The notes under the pieces were generated by a model. It ran no database searches and was not told the origin of the DNA. It was given only the letters and a program-made list of their open reading frames with translations. A stretch of 64,000 nucleotides of DNA, taken from VAZQ01 sp963817135. Lineage in GTDB: Bacteria; Pseudomonadota; Alphaproteobacteria; Rhizobiales; Xanthobacteraceae. A program made the position numbers and the translations under genes. The DNA lies in contig CAWFNG010000016.1 in NCBI GenBank assembly GCA_963817135.1, positions 310,001 through 374,000 on the forward strand, in the 5' to 3' direction. Positions 46,871 to 54,838 of this stretch are shown here, one piece after another (the first letter of the stretch is position 1; each line of letters begins with the position of its first letter).

Positions 46871-47049
46871 TCCTTAAAACCCGTAACACAATGCCGGGGG
46901 TCGCCAAATCTTCTGAATTGGGGCGCCCGCGCACCCGCCTGATCACAAAATGGGCATATTGCCCAAGATTTACTCCGCTACCTCTCGCCCACACCCCTGG
47001 CCGCATAGTAAATATCTGGCGCGCAGTGGCTTTCTTACCTGGAACGCCT

Positions 47050-47066
47050 TGGCACGGAGCCTGCTA
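47050..47066 (+). promoter_or_regulatory. Sigma-54 promoter of glnB-glnA
   Basis: TGGCACG begins at 47050, with -24 GG at 47051-47052; CTGCTA follows four bases later, with -12 GC at 47063-47064. The match to TGGCACG-N4-TTGCW has one mismatch and exact 12-bp GG-to-GC spacing. Control by NtrC and RpoN under nitrogen limitation is the known pattern for glnBA. Transcription would start near 47075. Confidence 0.75.
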
Positions 47067-47085
47067 ATTCAGTTGGCATGGGGAA

Positions 47086-47104
47086 TGCCCATTAGGCATG
47101 GGCA
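47086..47104 (+). promoter_or_regulatory. Hairpin in the glnB leader
   Basis: TGCCCAT pairs perfectly with ATGGGCA around a TAGGC loop, about 20 bases before the glnB start. It may affect translation or be incidental. Confidence 0.4.
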
Positions 47105-47125
47105 AGCCGACGGGAAGGGAACGCA

Positions 47126-47464
47126 ATGAAGAAGATCGAGGCGGTGATCAAGCCTTTTAAGCTCGACGAGGTGAAAGAGGCCCTGCAGGAGGTCGGCTTG
47201 CTGGGAATTACCGTGACCGAAGCCAAAGGCTTTGGCCGTCAGAAGGGGCATACCGAACTTTATCGGGGGGCCGAATACGTCGTGGATTTTCTTCCCAAGG
47301 TGAAGATCGAGATTGTGCTTGGCGACGACATGGTCGAGAAAGCGGTCGAGGCGATCCGTCGTGCTGCTCAGACCGGGCGCATTGGCGACGGCAAGATCTT
47401 CGTCTCCAGCATCGAAGAAGCCATCCGGATCAGAACCGGGGAATCCGGCTTGGACGCGATCTGA
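47126..47464 (+). CDS. glnB: Nitrogen regulatory protein P-II
   Basis: The 112-residue trimeric signal protein begins MKKIEAVIKPFKLDEVKEAL. The T-loop has the uridylylation site Tyr51 in ELYRGAEYVVDFLPK, and the ATP-site B and C loops read AAQTGRIGDGKIFV and IRIRTGESG. It senses 2-oxoglutarate, ATP/ADP and glutamine (through GlnD) and controls NtrB and glutamine synthetase adenylylation. GGGAAGGGAA precedes the ATG. It is 59 bp upstream of glnA behind the sigma-54 promoter, so it is GlnB rather than GlnK, which usually pairs with amtB. Confidence 0.97.
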   Translation: MKKIEAVIKPFKLDEVKEALQEVGLLGITVTEAKGFGRQKGHTELYRGAEYVVDFLPKVKIEIVLGDDMVEKAVEAIRRAAQTGRIGDGKIFVSSIEEAIRIRTGESGLDAI

Positions 47465-47523
47465 TTCCTCAGTCTTCCTCCGGCTTAACGGCGAACAGAG
47501 TGACACGAAAGGGTATTCATTCC

Positions 47524-48933
47524 ATGAGCACGCCTAAAGACGTGATGAAAATGATCAAAGACAACGACGTCAAATATGCCGATCTGCGCTTCACCGATCC
47601 GCGCGGCAAATGGCAACACGTTACGATGGATATCTCGACGATTGACGAGGACACATTCAGCGAAGGCGTGATGTTCGACGGTTCCTCGATCTCCGGCTGG
47701 AAGGCGATCCATGAGTCCGACATGCAACTCATGCCGGACCCGGAGAGCGCTTGTATCGATCCTTTCTATGCGGAAACGACACTCGTCCTGGTGTGCGATA
47801 CGCTCGAGCCGCTCACGGGCGAGCCGTACAACCGCGACCCCCGCTCGATCGCCAAGAAAGCCGAGGGGCTGGTGAAATCCATGAGTGTGGGCGACACAAT
47901 ATTTTTCGGTCCGGAAGCAGAGTTTTTCATCTTCGATGACGTGAAATACGCGGCGACACCGTACAATACCGGGTTCAAGCTCGATTCGATCGAACTACCG
48001 ACGAATTCCGATACCGACTATGAAGGCGGCAACCTCGGGCATCATATCGGGACCAAGAAGGGTTACTTCCCGGTGCCGCCTCTGGACACGGCACAGGACA
48101 TGCGATCCGAGATGCTTGGCGCCATGGCGCGCATGGGCGTCAAAGTCGAGAAGCATCATCATGAAGTGGGCTCGGCGCAGCACGAGCTTGGGATGAAGTT
48201 TGCGCCAATGGTGCGCATGGCCGACCAGACGCAGATCTACAAATATTGCATTCACCAGGTTGCTCAGATCTACGGAAAAACTGTCACCTTCATGCCCAAG
48301 CCGGTCTATGGCGACAACGGCTCTGGCATGCATTGTCACCAATCGATCTGGAAGGACGGCAAGCCTATTTTTGCGGGCAACAAATACGCCGACCTCTCGG
48401 AGACCGCATTGCATTACATCGCCGGCGTCATCAAGCACGCGCGAACCATCAACGCGTTCACCAACCCGACGACCAATTCCTACAAGCGCCTGGTGCCCGG
48501 TTTCGAAGCGCCGGTCCTGCTCGCTTATTCGGTGCGCAATCGGTCCGCTTCGTGCCGCATTCCGCTGGCCTCCTCGCCGAAGGGCCGTCGCGTGGAAGTG
48601 CGTTTCCCCGATCCGCTTGCCAATCCCTATTTGGGGTTTGCGGCGATGTTGATGGCAGGCCTCGACGGGATCAAGAACAAGCTCAACCCGGGGGCGCCAA
48701 TCGACAAGGACCTCTATGATCTGCCGCCCGCCGAGTTGAAGCAAATTCCGACTGTGTGCGGTTCATTGCGGGAAGCGATCGGATATCTCGACAAAGATCG
48801 CGACTTCCTGAAGGCCGGCGGGGTGTTCGATGATGACTTCATCGACAGCTATATCGAGCTGAAGATGGGAGAGGTGATCCGCTTCGAGCACACCCCGCAC
48901 CCGGTCGAATTTGAAATGTACTATTCGGCCTGA
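47524..48933 (+). CDS. glnA: Glutamine synthetase type I
   Basis: The 469-residue enzyme makes glutamine from glutamate, ammonia and ATP. Signatures are VMFDGSSISGWKAIHESDM, GPEAEFFIFDD, KHHHEVGSAQHELGMKF, NGSGMHCHQSIWKDGK and NRSASCRIPLASSPKGRRVE. The adenylylation tyrosine lies in DKDLYDLPPAELKQIP. The start at 47524 (MSTPKDV) is the family start; an in-frame GTG-like start eight codons upstream is less likely. It is co-transcribed with glnB and regulated by NtrC/RpoN and adenylylation. A hairpin terminator follows. Confidence 0.98.
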   Translation: MSTPKDVMKMIKDNDVKYADLRFTDPRGKWQHVTMDISTIDEDTFSEGVMFDGSSISGWKAIHESDMQLMPDPESACIDPFYAETTLVLVCDTLEPLTGEPYNRDPRSIAKKAEGLVKSMSVGDTIFFGPEAEFFIFDDVKYAATPYNTGFKLDSIELPTNSDTDYEGGNLGHHIGTKKGYFPVPPLDTAQDMRSEMLGAMARMGVKVEKHHHEVGSAQHELGMKFAPMVRMADQTQIYKYCIHQVAQIYGKTVTFMPKPVYGDNGSGMHCHQSIWKDGKPIFAGNKYADLSETALHYIAGVIKHARTINAFTNPTTNSYKRLVPGFEAPVLLAYSVRNRSASCRIPLASSPKGRRVEVRFPDPLANPYLGFAAMLMAGLDGIKNKLNPGAPIDKDLYDLPPAELKQIPTVCGSLREAIGYLDKDRDFLKAGGVFDDDFIDSYIELKMGEVIRFEHTPHPVEFEMYYSA

Positions 48934-48958
48934 TAGCAAAACGCCCGTTGCATCGCAG

Positions 48959-48976
48959 AGGCGCCGCAAGGCGCCT
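48959..48976 (+). terminator. Terminator after glnA
   Basis: AGGCGCC (48959-48965) pairs with GGCGCCT (48970-48976) around a GCAA tetraloop, followed by TTGCTCTTT. It also lies just before the end of the convergent diguanylate cyclase gene. Confidence 0.8.
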
Positions 48977-48983
48977 TTGCTCT

Positions 48984-50300
48984 TTAGGCAGCCGCTCGCC
49001 GCGGGGGAAAATGCCACAGCACGGCTTCATCCGGACAATAGCCCGGCGCCGAGGGTGTTTTGAAACCGGCGGGCAAATCTTGCTCGATTTTTTCGACACG
49101 ATTGCGGCCATTCGCCTTTGCGCGATAGAGCGCGTTGTCTGCCATCGCAAGCAGGGCCGCGATATCTGCGCATGACGGAGCGCTGGTCGCGCCGACGCTT
49201 ACCGTCGCGTTGCATGGACAATCAGCTATGCTTTCCCCCGCAACCGCAAAGGCGGCGCGTACCCGCTCGGCAGCTGCGCTGGCGTCTGCAAGCGAGCCCG
49301 GCAGCATGGCAACGAATTCTTCGCCGCCAAAACGTGCGAAGATATCGGTCGCACGCAGCGTATCGGCGGCAGTTGTCGCGAATAATTTGAGCGCTTCATC
49401 GCCGACTCGATGTCCAAACCGGTCATTGATGGACTTGAATCGGTCGAGGTCGAAGACCAGAAGACTGACGGGTTCGCGCTGTCTGGCATGGCGGGCTATC
49501 AGCTCCTGGGCCGCGGCAAAGAAGCCGCGACGGTTGAGAACACCGGTGAGATCGTCGGTCAATGCAGCGTCGGTCTGGATGCGGAGCGCGCGCTCCTTGG
49601 CCAGGACCAGCACGATAAAAGCGGTACCGACGACGTAAAGCATCGCTTCCAGGACAAACAGGGCAATCCAGCCGGCGGCGAGGCTGACGAGCCCTCGCTC
49701 GCCCGGCAGCAGGCTTGCAAGCGGGATGGGCAGGAGGAAGACGGCCGCGTGCAACAACGGGACAAAAATGGCCGGCCAGCGCCGCAGCACCGTCTTGCGG
49801 CGCTCGCGCCATAATTCGGCGGCAGCCAAGAAAGTGTAGGTCGAGACTATCATCGAGCTCAATGCAATGCGCGCCAGCAGCGACTGCTCGAATGCAGCCA
49901 GCATGGAAGCTGTAAGCCACACCGCTGCACCAGCTGTCATGGACAGCCAAGGCACGCTGCGGCCGTGAAAGATGCGCGCGGCGCCCCATATCATTCCGCA
50001 GGCCAGGAACAAGAGCGCATTCCCTGCCCCTGCCGGAAGGGGGGGCGAAATCAGGTTCTCGATGCTCCAGATCGCCACCGAGAACCCGCCAAGAAGATAA
50101 GCCGCACCCCACCATGCAAGCGCCCGAATACGCTCCTGTACCCAGGTGGACAATAGAAACAGACCAAGCAGCGCGGTAATACAGGTTGCGATCACGATCA
50201 GTGTCGTGACATCGAGCACTACCGGAGCGTTGACAATTGATGCGTCCATAACGGGCTTCCCATTCTGCAAGTATGGTGAGCCCTGCATAGCACCGGACAT
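48984..50300 (-). CDS. Membrane diguanylate cyclase (GGDEF), canonical I-site
   Basis: The 438-residue protein has six to seven N-terminal transmembrane helices (about residues 25-235), a short linker and a C-terminal GGDEF domain. It contains LTDDLTGVLNRRGFFAAA, DLDRFKSINDRFGHRVGDE and the active loop ARFGGEEFVAM. The product-inhibition I-site RxxD is present as RATD five residues before GGEEF. It should make c-di-GMP and be feedback-inhibited. The membrane part resembles that of the second cyclase at 52027-53310, suggesting a duplication. The signal sensed is unknown. The true start may be MDASIVN, 17 codons downstream. Confidence 0.9.
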   Translation of the reverse strand: MSGAMQGSPYLQNGKPVMDASIVNAPVVLDVTTLIVIATCITALLGLFLLSTWVQERIRALAWWGAAYLLGGFSVAIWSIENLISPPLPAGAGNALLFLACGMIWGAARIFHGRSVPWLSMTAGAAVWLTASMLAAFEQSLLARIALSSMIVSTYTFLAAAELWRERRKTVLRRWPAIFVPLLHAAVFLLPIPLASLLPGERGLVSLAAGWIALFVLEAMLYVVGTAFIVLVLAKERALRIQTDAALTDDLTGVLNRRGFFAAAQELIARHARQREPVSLLVFDLDRFKSINDRFGHRVGDEALKLFATTAADTLRATDIFARFGGEEFVAMLPGSLADASAAAERVRAAFAVAGESIADCPCNATVSVGATSAPSCADIAALLAMADNALYRAKANGRNRVEKIEQDLPAGFKTPSAPGYCPDEAVLWHFPPRRAAA

Positions 50301-50640
50301 GCATTAACGCGCGAGAACTCTGATTCGAGCCTTTGCGCCTCGTTCACTAATCACGTCGCTTTGCTCGGAAAAAAACAGAAAACAATATCAACAGTTGAAA
50401 GGAACCGTTGGCAAGCCGTTTCCGGGAACTTTCGCGACCACCAAAAGTCGGCGGACTTTATTGCGTCGCGCGACGGAGTTTATGGCTACAGGTCACTGCG
50501 CCGGGGACACGCCTTTGCCGCCGGCAAAAACTTGCAACACATCGACTTCTGCTTTGCCGCGGAAGACGGTATGATTATGATTCATGATGCTCCGCTGTTG
50601 CGGACCTGAAATTCGCACTGGCGCGCCGGAGACGAGAGCT
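50301..50640. other. 340-bp intergenic region
   Basis: I see no recognisable gene. Plus-strand open frames of up to 80 codons lack a ribosome binding site and any family resemblance. Confidence 0.4.
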
Positions 50641-50670
50641 AGGCCATGACTCTGGCGATTCCTGCTCGGC

Positions 50671-51843
50671 TTGGCGATGTGTTTTTGGTCTGCCGTTGCC
50701 CTCGCGCAGACGCAAACGCGACCTGCCGCGCCGGCATCCTCGCCGATGCAGTTCGAATGGATTCAGGAGGGTTCCGAGGATGCCTGTGGACAAAGGTGTA
50801 GGCGGTGGATTTCAGCCACCGGCATGATCGTCGATACCACCCCGAACGACTTTGCAGCGTTTGTTAAAGACCGCGACTTGCGCGACGTCTTCGTCGTTCT
50901 CAATTCGACGGGCGGCTCGGTCGCGAAGGGGCTTGCGCTCGGCCGGGAATTCCGCCGGCTTGGTCTGAACACTGCCGTCGGAATTACGCTGAAGCCCGAT
51001 CCGAAAATATCATCGCGCGCCGTCTGCAATTCGATGTGCGTATTTTTGCTGCTGGCGGGCGTGCAACGGCACGTCCCACAGAATGCTCGTATTCTGGTTC
51101 ATCAAATCTGGCCAGCGAGCAGCCGCGCCGATGCCACCGCCGCCACCTACTCGGCCGAAACAATGGTAGTGACCCAGCAAATCCTGGGCGAGATCGCCCA
51201 ATACGTGGTCGAGATGGGGGCGGACATCGAACTTTTTCGGATTGCAACCCGCGTCCCGCCTTGGGAGAACCTGCGCCCCCTCTCCCCCGACGAGTTGCGC
51301 CGGCTGCATGTTCATACCGCCGAGGAGATTGGTTTGCCCTTCGTGGATCCCAGCCTGGACGCAGCCGCACCGCCTGGCTCCGAAAGATCCCTGCAACCCC
51401 CGGCGCTCGGGTGGACTTTTGCGGCCGATCAACAAAGTCTGTTCCGCCGTCATCCCTTGACCACCGAAGGGCAACCGATCGGCAGTTTCGAGATTGCGTT
51501 CCGCTGCGGCGACGCGCCGGAGAGCTACCGCGTCGATTATGCGGAGAAACGCGCTGCGCCTGCCGGCTCCGATATCAGGCTCGATGCAGTCGGCATTGCC
51601 ATCGAACGCGAGAAGGCAATCCTCAAGGTGGAGAGTTCGCAAGCAAGCTCGGCAGGCGGTGAACTGCTTTCGATTGCGCGCGGCCAGGTGTCGGCAAAAT
51701 TCATGAATTCTCTGGGCGCAACAGGCGAGGCACAGCTACTGGTGGCTACGGCAACGACAACGCAGGTGCGGACCTTGATACGTGTCGGGCGCACCGGCTT
51801 AGCCGAGAACCTTGCCAAGCTGACGGCGCAATGTGCCCATTGA
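50671..51843 (+). CDS. Periplasmic ClpP/crotonase-fold protein (COG3904-like)
   Basis: The product has about 390 residues. After a hydrophobic leader, the first half has a ClpP-like serine-protease fold: VFVVLNSTGGSVAKGLALGR (the GGS oxyanion strand), SRAVCNSMCVFLLLAGVQR around the putative nucleophile serine, and ARILVHQIWPAS with the putative histidine. This pattern is that of predicted periplasmic COG3904 proteins. The second half (about 230-390) is beta-rich with no recognised domain. The start is uncertain: the only in-frame starts (TTG 50671, ATG 50677) give a poor, very short signal. One base of shift would join an upstream ATG at 50646 to the signal LWRFLLGLAMCFWSAVALAQ. It lies between two diguanylate cyclase genes. 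Confidence 0.7.
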   Translation: MAMCFWSAVALAQTQTRPAAPASSPMQFEWIQEGSEDACGQRCRRWISATGMIVDTTPNDFAAFVKDRDLRDVFVVLNSTGGSVAKGLALGREFRRLGLNTAVGITLKPDPKISSRAVCNSMCVFLLLAGVQRHVPQNARILVHQIWPASSRADATAATYSAETMVVTQQILGEIAQYVVEMGADIELFRIATRVPPWENLRPLSPDELRRLHVHTAEEIGLPFVDPSLDAAAPPGSERSLQPPALGWTFAADQQSLFRRHPLTTEGQPIGSFEIAFRCGDAPESYRVDYAEKRAAPAGSDIRLDAVGIAIEREKAILKVESSQASSAGGELLSIARGQVSAKFMNSLGATGEAQLLVATATTTQVRTLIRVGRTGLAENLAKLTAQCAH

Positions 51844-51847
51844 GAAG

Positions 51848-51923
51848 CTAGTGGTCCGATTCCGAAGTTCGCCACCACTCGCGGCACGTTCAGATGCGAA
51901 CTTCGGAATCTATGGACCACTAG
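51848..51923. repeat. Long palindromic repeat A between convergent genes
   Basis: CTAGTGGTCC at the left is inverted as GGACCACTAG at the right; inside, ATTCCGAAGTTCGC is inverted as GCGAACTTCGGAAT. The whole forms a 76-nt imperfect hairpin beginning five bases after the ClpP-like stop. Half of the same repeat is at 17059-17106. Confidence 0.8.
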
Positions 51924-51938
51924 CAACTCTATGATTTT

Positions 51939-52013
51939 TAGTGCGGTTTTGAATTTGAAGTTCCTGAACGAACTTGCGGCCAGTTATGATAGGAACTCAA
52001 ATTCACCGCACTA
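51939..52013. repeat. Long palindromic repeat B between convergent genes
   Basis: TAGTGCGG is inverted as CCGCACTA; within, GAATTTGA-AGTTCCT is inverted as AGGAACT-CAAATTC. It has the same general plan as repeat A but a different sequence. Together they may act as a bidirectional transcription stop between the ClpP-like and cyclase genes. Confidence 0.75.
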
Positions 52014-52026
52014 GCTAAGACTAAGA

Positions 52027-53310
52027 CTAGAGCGCGACGCGCCGACGCCAGACGCCCGACATACCCTCCGGCTTGATGAGCGGCACGATCGATGGCGCAC
52101 ATATTCCGGGCGCGGCAATTTCTTCGAGGGGCGCCGTCGCCTCCACCCGATTGCGGCCGTTCGACTTGGCGCGGTAAAGAGCCCGATCTGCGATCTCCAG
52201 CATTTCCTCGACATCGGCCTTGGGCTCCATCGCCTTTTCACGCGTTCGCTTGAATTCGCCAGATACGGTGAGGCCGACGCTCACCGTTGGAATGAGATCG
52301 CCTTCGCGAAAGCGCGCGGCAGTTTCAATGAAGTTTCGCCGCACGCGGTCGGCTACCGCAAAGGCCTCGCCGAGGTCGCCGACGGGCAGAACAGCGGCAA
52401 ATTCTTCGCCGCCGATCCGGCCGAACAGAATATCGGACCCGAGCGTCGCCGCGGCGGTCGCAGCGAACATCTGCAGCACCCTATCGCCGACGGCATGTCC
52501 CAATCGATCATTGATATCCTTGAACCTGTCGAGATCGAACAAGATGACGGCAAGCGGCTCATGGTCGATCGCTTGTTGCGCAAAGGCGGCGATTGCACCA
52601 TCGAGGAAAGCGCGACGGTTGGCGACCCCGCTTAGCGGGTCGACCAGGGAATTGATCTTGTGCTGCAGTTCGGTGCGCTCCTTGGTCATGTTGAGGAGCA
52701 AGAACGACATTACGACCGTGAACAGGAGCGTGCCGAAGGCGACCAGCGCAAAGGAAAGCCCACTCATGAGCGATCCGCGGTCGAGGAACGGCATCAGCGA
52801 AGTTGCGGGAATTTGCGCAAGCAGGACTGCCGCATAGGCGAGGAGAACGATCACCGTCGGCCAGCGTGACAGCAACGGCTCGGCGCGCCCGCGCCAGAAT
52901 TCCTCGGCGGTAGCCGCAGCCAGCATAGCGGTCATTGCCGACACCACCGCGACGCGCAGGTTGGGATCGGCGGCAAATACCGGAATTCGGCACGCGAGCA
53001 GCCATACCGTCGGGGCAAAAACAACGACGAGCGGCAGAACTTTGCGTCCGTCGAAAACGCGTGCGCCCGCCCAGGTCAGCCCATAGGCAAGCAGCACCAG
53101 CGCGTTGGCGACATCGACCGTCACGAATTCCGATATGGTCGCCTTGGGAACCGCGCAGGCGAGGCCAAGCGCGCAAACGATCTGCGCTCCGCCCCACCAC
53201 ATGGGGGCGCGAATGCTCCGGTTCTGCACGCCGGCAAAGACCAGGAGCGCGCCGAGAAGCGCGGTAACAAAGACGGTTACGACCGTAAGCGTCCCAATGT
53301 CGAGCTGCAT
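52027..53310 (-). CDS. Membrane diguanylate cyclase (GGDEF), degenerate I-site
   Basis: The 427-residue protein has seven predicted N-terminal helices and a C-terminal GGDEF domain. It contains VDPLSGVANRRAFLDGA, DLDRFKDINDRLGHAVGDRV and GRIGGEEFAAVLPVGD. The position of the RxxD inhibitory site reads LGSD, so the arginine is missing and product inhibition is probably lost. The layout of the membrane part (WWGGAQI.., GLTWAGARVFDGR, FWRGRAEPLLSRWP) parallels the cyclase at 48984-50300 (WWGAAYL.., GMIWGAARIFHGR, LWRERRKTVLRRWP), so they are paralogues. ATG 53310 (MQLDIGTL) is chosen over an in-frame GTG at 53322 because GGGTGG is better spaced from it. Confidence 0.88.
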   Translation of the reverse strand: MQLDIGTLTVVTVFVTALLGALLVFAGVQNRSIRAPMWWGGAQIVCALGLACAVPKATISEFVTVDVANALVLLAYGLTWAGARVFDGRKVLPLVVVFAPTVWLLACRIPVFAADPNLRVAVVSAMTAMLAAATAEEFWRGRAEPLLSRWPTVIVLLAYAAVLLAQIPATSLMPFLDRGSLMSGLSFALVAFGTLLFTVVMSFLLLNMTKERTELQHKINSLVDPLSGVANRRAFLDGAIAAFAQQAIDHEPLAVILFDLDRFKDINDRLGHAVGDRVLQMFAATAAATLGSDILFGRIGGEEFAAVLPVGDLGEAFAVADRVRRNFIETAARFREGDLIPTVSVGLTVSGEFKRTREKAMEPKADVEEMLEIADRALYRAKSNGRNRVEATAPLEEIAAPGICAPSIVPLIKPEGMSGVWRRRVAL

Positions 53311-53551
53311 GAAGCCGACCACCCGTCGAAAGCGCGGCAGTCTAGCGCCATAAGCGTTCCGCAGTGGTTTACCCCGGAGAAAACAGCACCGTTAGGGTTG
53401 CCGGGACGTCAACCGAATAGCGCGATTTGATTCGATAACGAGGTGGCGGGAGTGTTCTGGCTGGCGGACTGCGGCGGTGATACCGTTCTCTGCGGAGCGA
53501 ATTCTGCCCCTTTAGCCGTTCCGAGACTTTTCCGAGACTTGGGAGGAGACC

Positions 53552-53878
53552 ATGAGGATCATTTGCGCGGTCATGCTGGCAGGAACGATCGCATCGCCGC
53601 TGCAAGCCGCCGAAGCCATAGTGAAGACGAATTACCTCGCCTGCACTCCCGAACGGATATTCGATCGGTCGGAGATAATCCGCAAGTCGGGCGATGAAAA
53701 GGCGCTCAAGGCATTTACTACCGGTGCGCTCCTTGCCGAAACGTGTGTTGCTCTGAAATCCGGCATGACCGTATTTACCGAGGGGAAAGGCAAAGGGCCG
53801 GGGATCGTCAAGGTCCGACCCAAGGGCTCGTTCAAGCCGTTCTTTACCTCGGATCTGGCGTTCCAGTCGTCGGATTGA
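53552..53878 (+). CDS. Small exported protein of unknown function (108 aa)
   Basis: The product starts MRIICAVMLAGTIASPLQAA, a clear signal peptide, and GGGAGGAGACC precedes the ATG. The mature part has two cysteines (YLACTPERIF and ETCVALKSG) and a basic glycine-rich end (GKGKGPGIVKVRPKGSFKPF). A predicted periplasmic disulfide-bonded domain is plausible. I do not recognise the family. It precedes the cyclic-nucleotide-binding membrane protein by 109 bp on the same strand. Confidence 0.7.
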   Translation: MRIICAVMLAGTIASPLQAAEAIVKTNYLACTPERIFDRSEIIRKSGDEKALKAFTTGALLAETCVALKSGMTVFTEGKGKGPGIVKVRPKGSFKPFFTSDLAFQSSD

Positions 53879-53987
53879 CGAGCATTTAACCACTACCCTC
53901 GCCTCAAATTGCAGTTCGAGAGCGGCGGGAGCACCTCGAATTCGCTGCACGCGCGGGTCAGGCGCGTTTGCAGTCTGGAGAAAAGAG

Positions 53988-54698
53988 ATGGATCTCAGAA
54001 CACTATTCAGCATCGAATTTTTGCTGAGCTTCATCACGCTCTCGAATGTCCTGGGTGCGGTCGGCGGATTATGTTACGTTGCATCGATCTCCATGAAAAC
54101 CGTCATTCCGTTACGCGTCGCGGCGATTGCGAGCGCGTTGTTTTTCCTGTTGTCCGGCATTCTCGCGCGCAATTTTCCTGCGATTTTCCTCTATGCCATG
54201 CTGCTGCCGCTCAACTCCTATCGGCTCTATCAGATGACGGAACTGATCAAGAAAGTTCGCGCCGCAGCCGGCAGCGATCTCTCGATGGATTGGCTCGAAC
54301 CGTTCATGACCAAGCGCAAATGCAAGAAAGGCGAGGTTATCTTCCGTAAGGGCGAACTCGCCGATAGCATGTACGTCGCCACAAAAGGCAAATACCTGGT
54401 ATCGGAACTCAACATCGAGCTTCGCCCGGGTCAGGTCTTCGGAGAGATGGGGCTCATAACATCCGGCTCGCAAAGGACCCAGTCGATCGAATGCATTGAA
54501 GGCGGCCACCTGTTGTCGATCAGCTACGACAAGGTGCGCGAACTTTATTTCGAGAACCCGGAGTTCGGGTTTTACTTCCTGCGGCTGGTCGGCGAGCGGC
54601 TTCTGCAAAACCTCAAACGCGTAGAGGATATGCTGGCAGCGGAGCGACAAAAGAATGCGGCTCTGCTGGCGGCCGCCGGGCCTGCGCGGCAGGCCTGA
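53988..54698 (+). CDS. Popeye-like membrane protein with cyclic-nucleotide-binding domain
   Basis: The 236-residue protein has three N-terminal helices (about residues 10-90: LGAVGGLCYVASISMKTVIP, LRVAAIASALFFLLSGILAR, FPAIFLYAMLLPLNSYRLYQ), then a cNMP-binding beta-roll. The roll reads CKKGEVIFRKGELADSMYVA, LRPGQVFGEMGLITSGSQRT and QSIECIEGGHLLSIS. The phosphate-binding cassette FGEMGLITSGSQRTQSI keeps FGE and one Arg. The layout of three helices plus a cNMP domain is that of Popeye-type proteins, known mainly from animals with some bacterial members. It should sense cAMP or cGMP at the inner membrane. The neighbouring convergent operon encodes a nucleotide cyclase. Confidence 0.8.
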   Translation: MDLRTLFSIEFLLSFITLSNVLGAVGGLCYVASISMKTVIPLRVAAIASALFFLLSGILARNFPAIFLYAMLLPLNSYRLYQMTELIKKVRAAAGSDLSMDWLEPFMTKRKCKKGEVIFRKGELADSMYVATKGKYLVSELNIELRPGQVFGEMGLITSGSQRTQSIECIEGGHLLSISYDKVRELYFENPEFGFYFLRLVGERLLQNLKRVEDMLAAERQKNAALLAAAGPARQA

Positions 54699-54702
54699 TA
54701 TG

Positions 54703-54832
54703 CCCCTCATGGTGAGGAGCGGTGCGGCGCCCCTGCGCTGCGACGCGTCTCGAACCATGCGGGCCGCCTCAGTCTTCGAGACGGGCGCGAGAATCCGTTC
54801 GTGGCTAGACGTGCACGCCCTCCTCAGACCGA
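54703..54832. repeat. Bradyrhizobium-type intergenic palindromic repeat
   Basis: The stretch between two convergent genes contains CCCTCATGGTGAGGAG, GCGTCTCGAACCATG, CTTCGAGACGGGCGC and GCCCTCCTCAG. Parts pair as GTCTCGAA/TTCGAGAC and GAGGAG/CTCCTC. Such elements recur hundreds of times in related genomes from general knowledge; I could not search for other copies. Confidence 0.5.
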
Positions 54833-54838
54833 GGCGGA

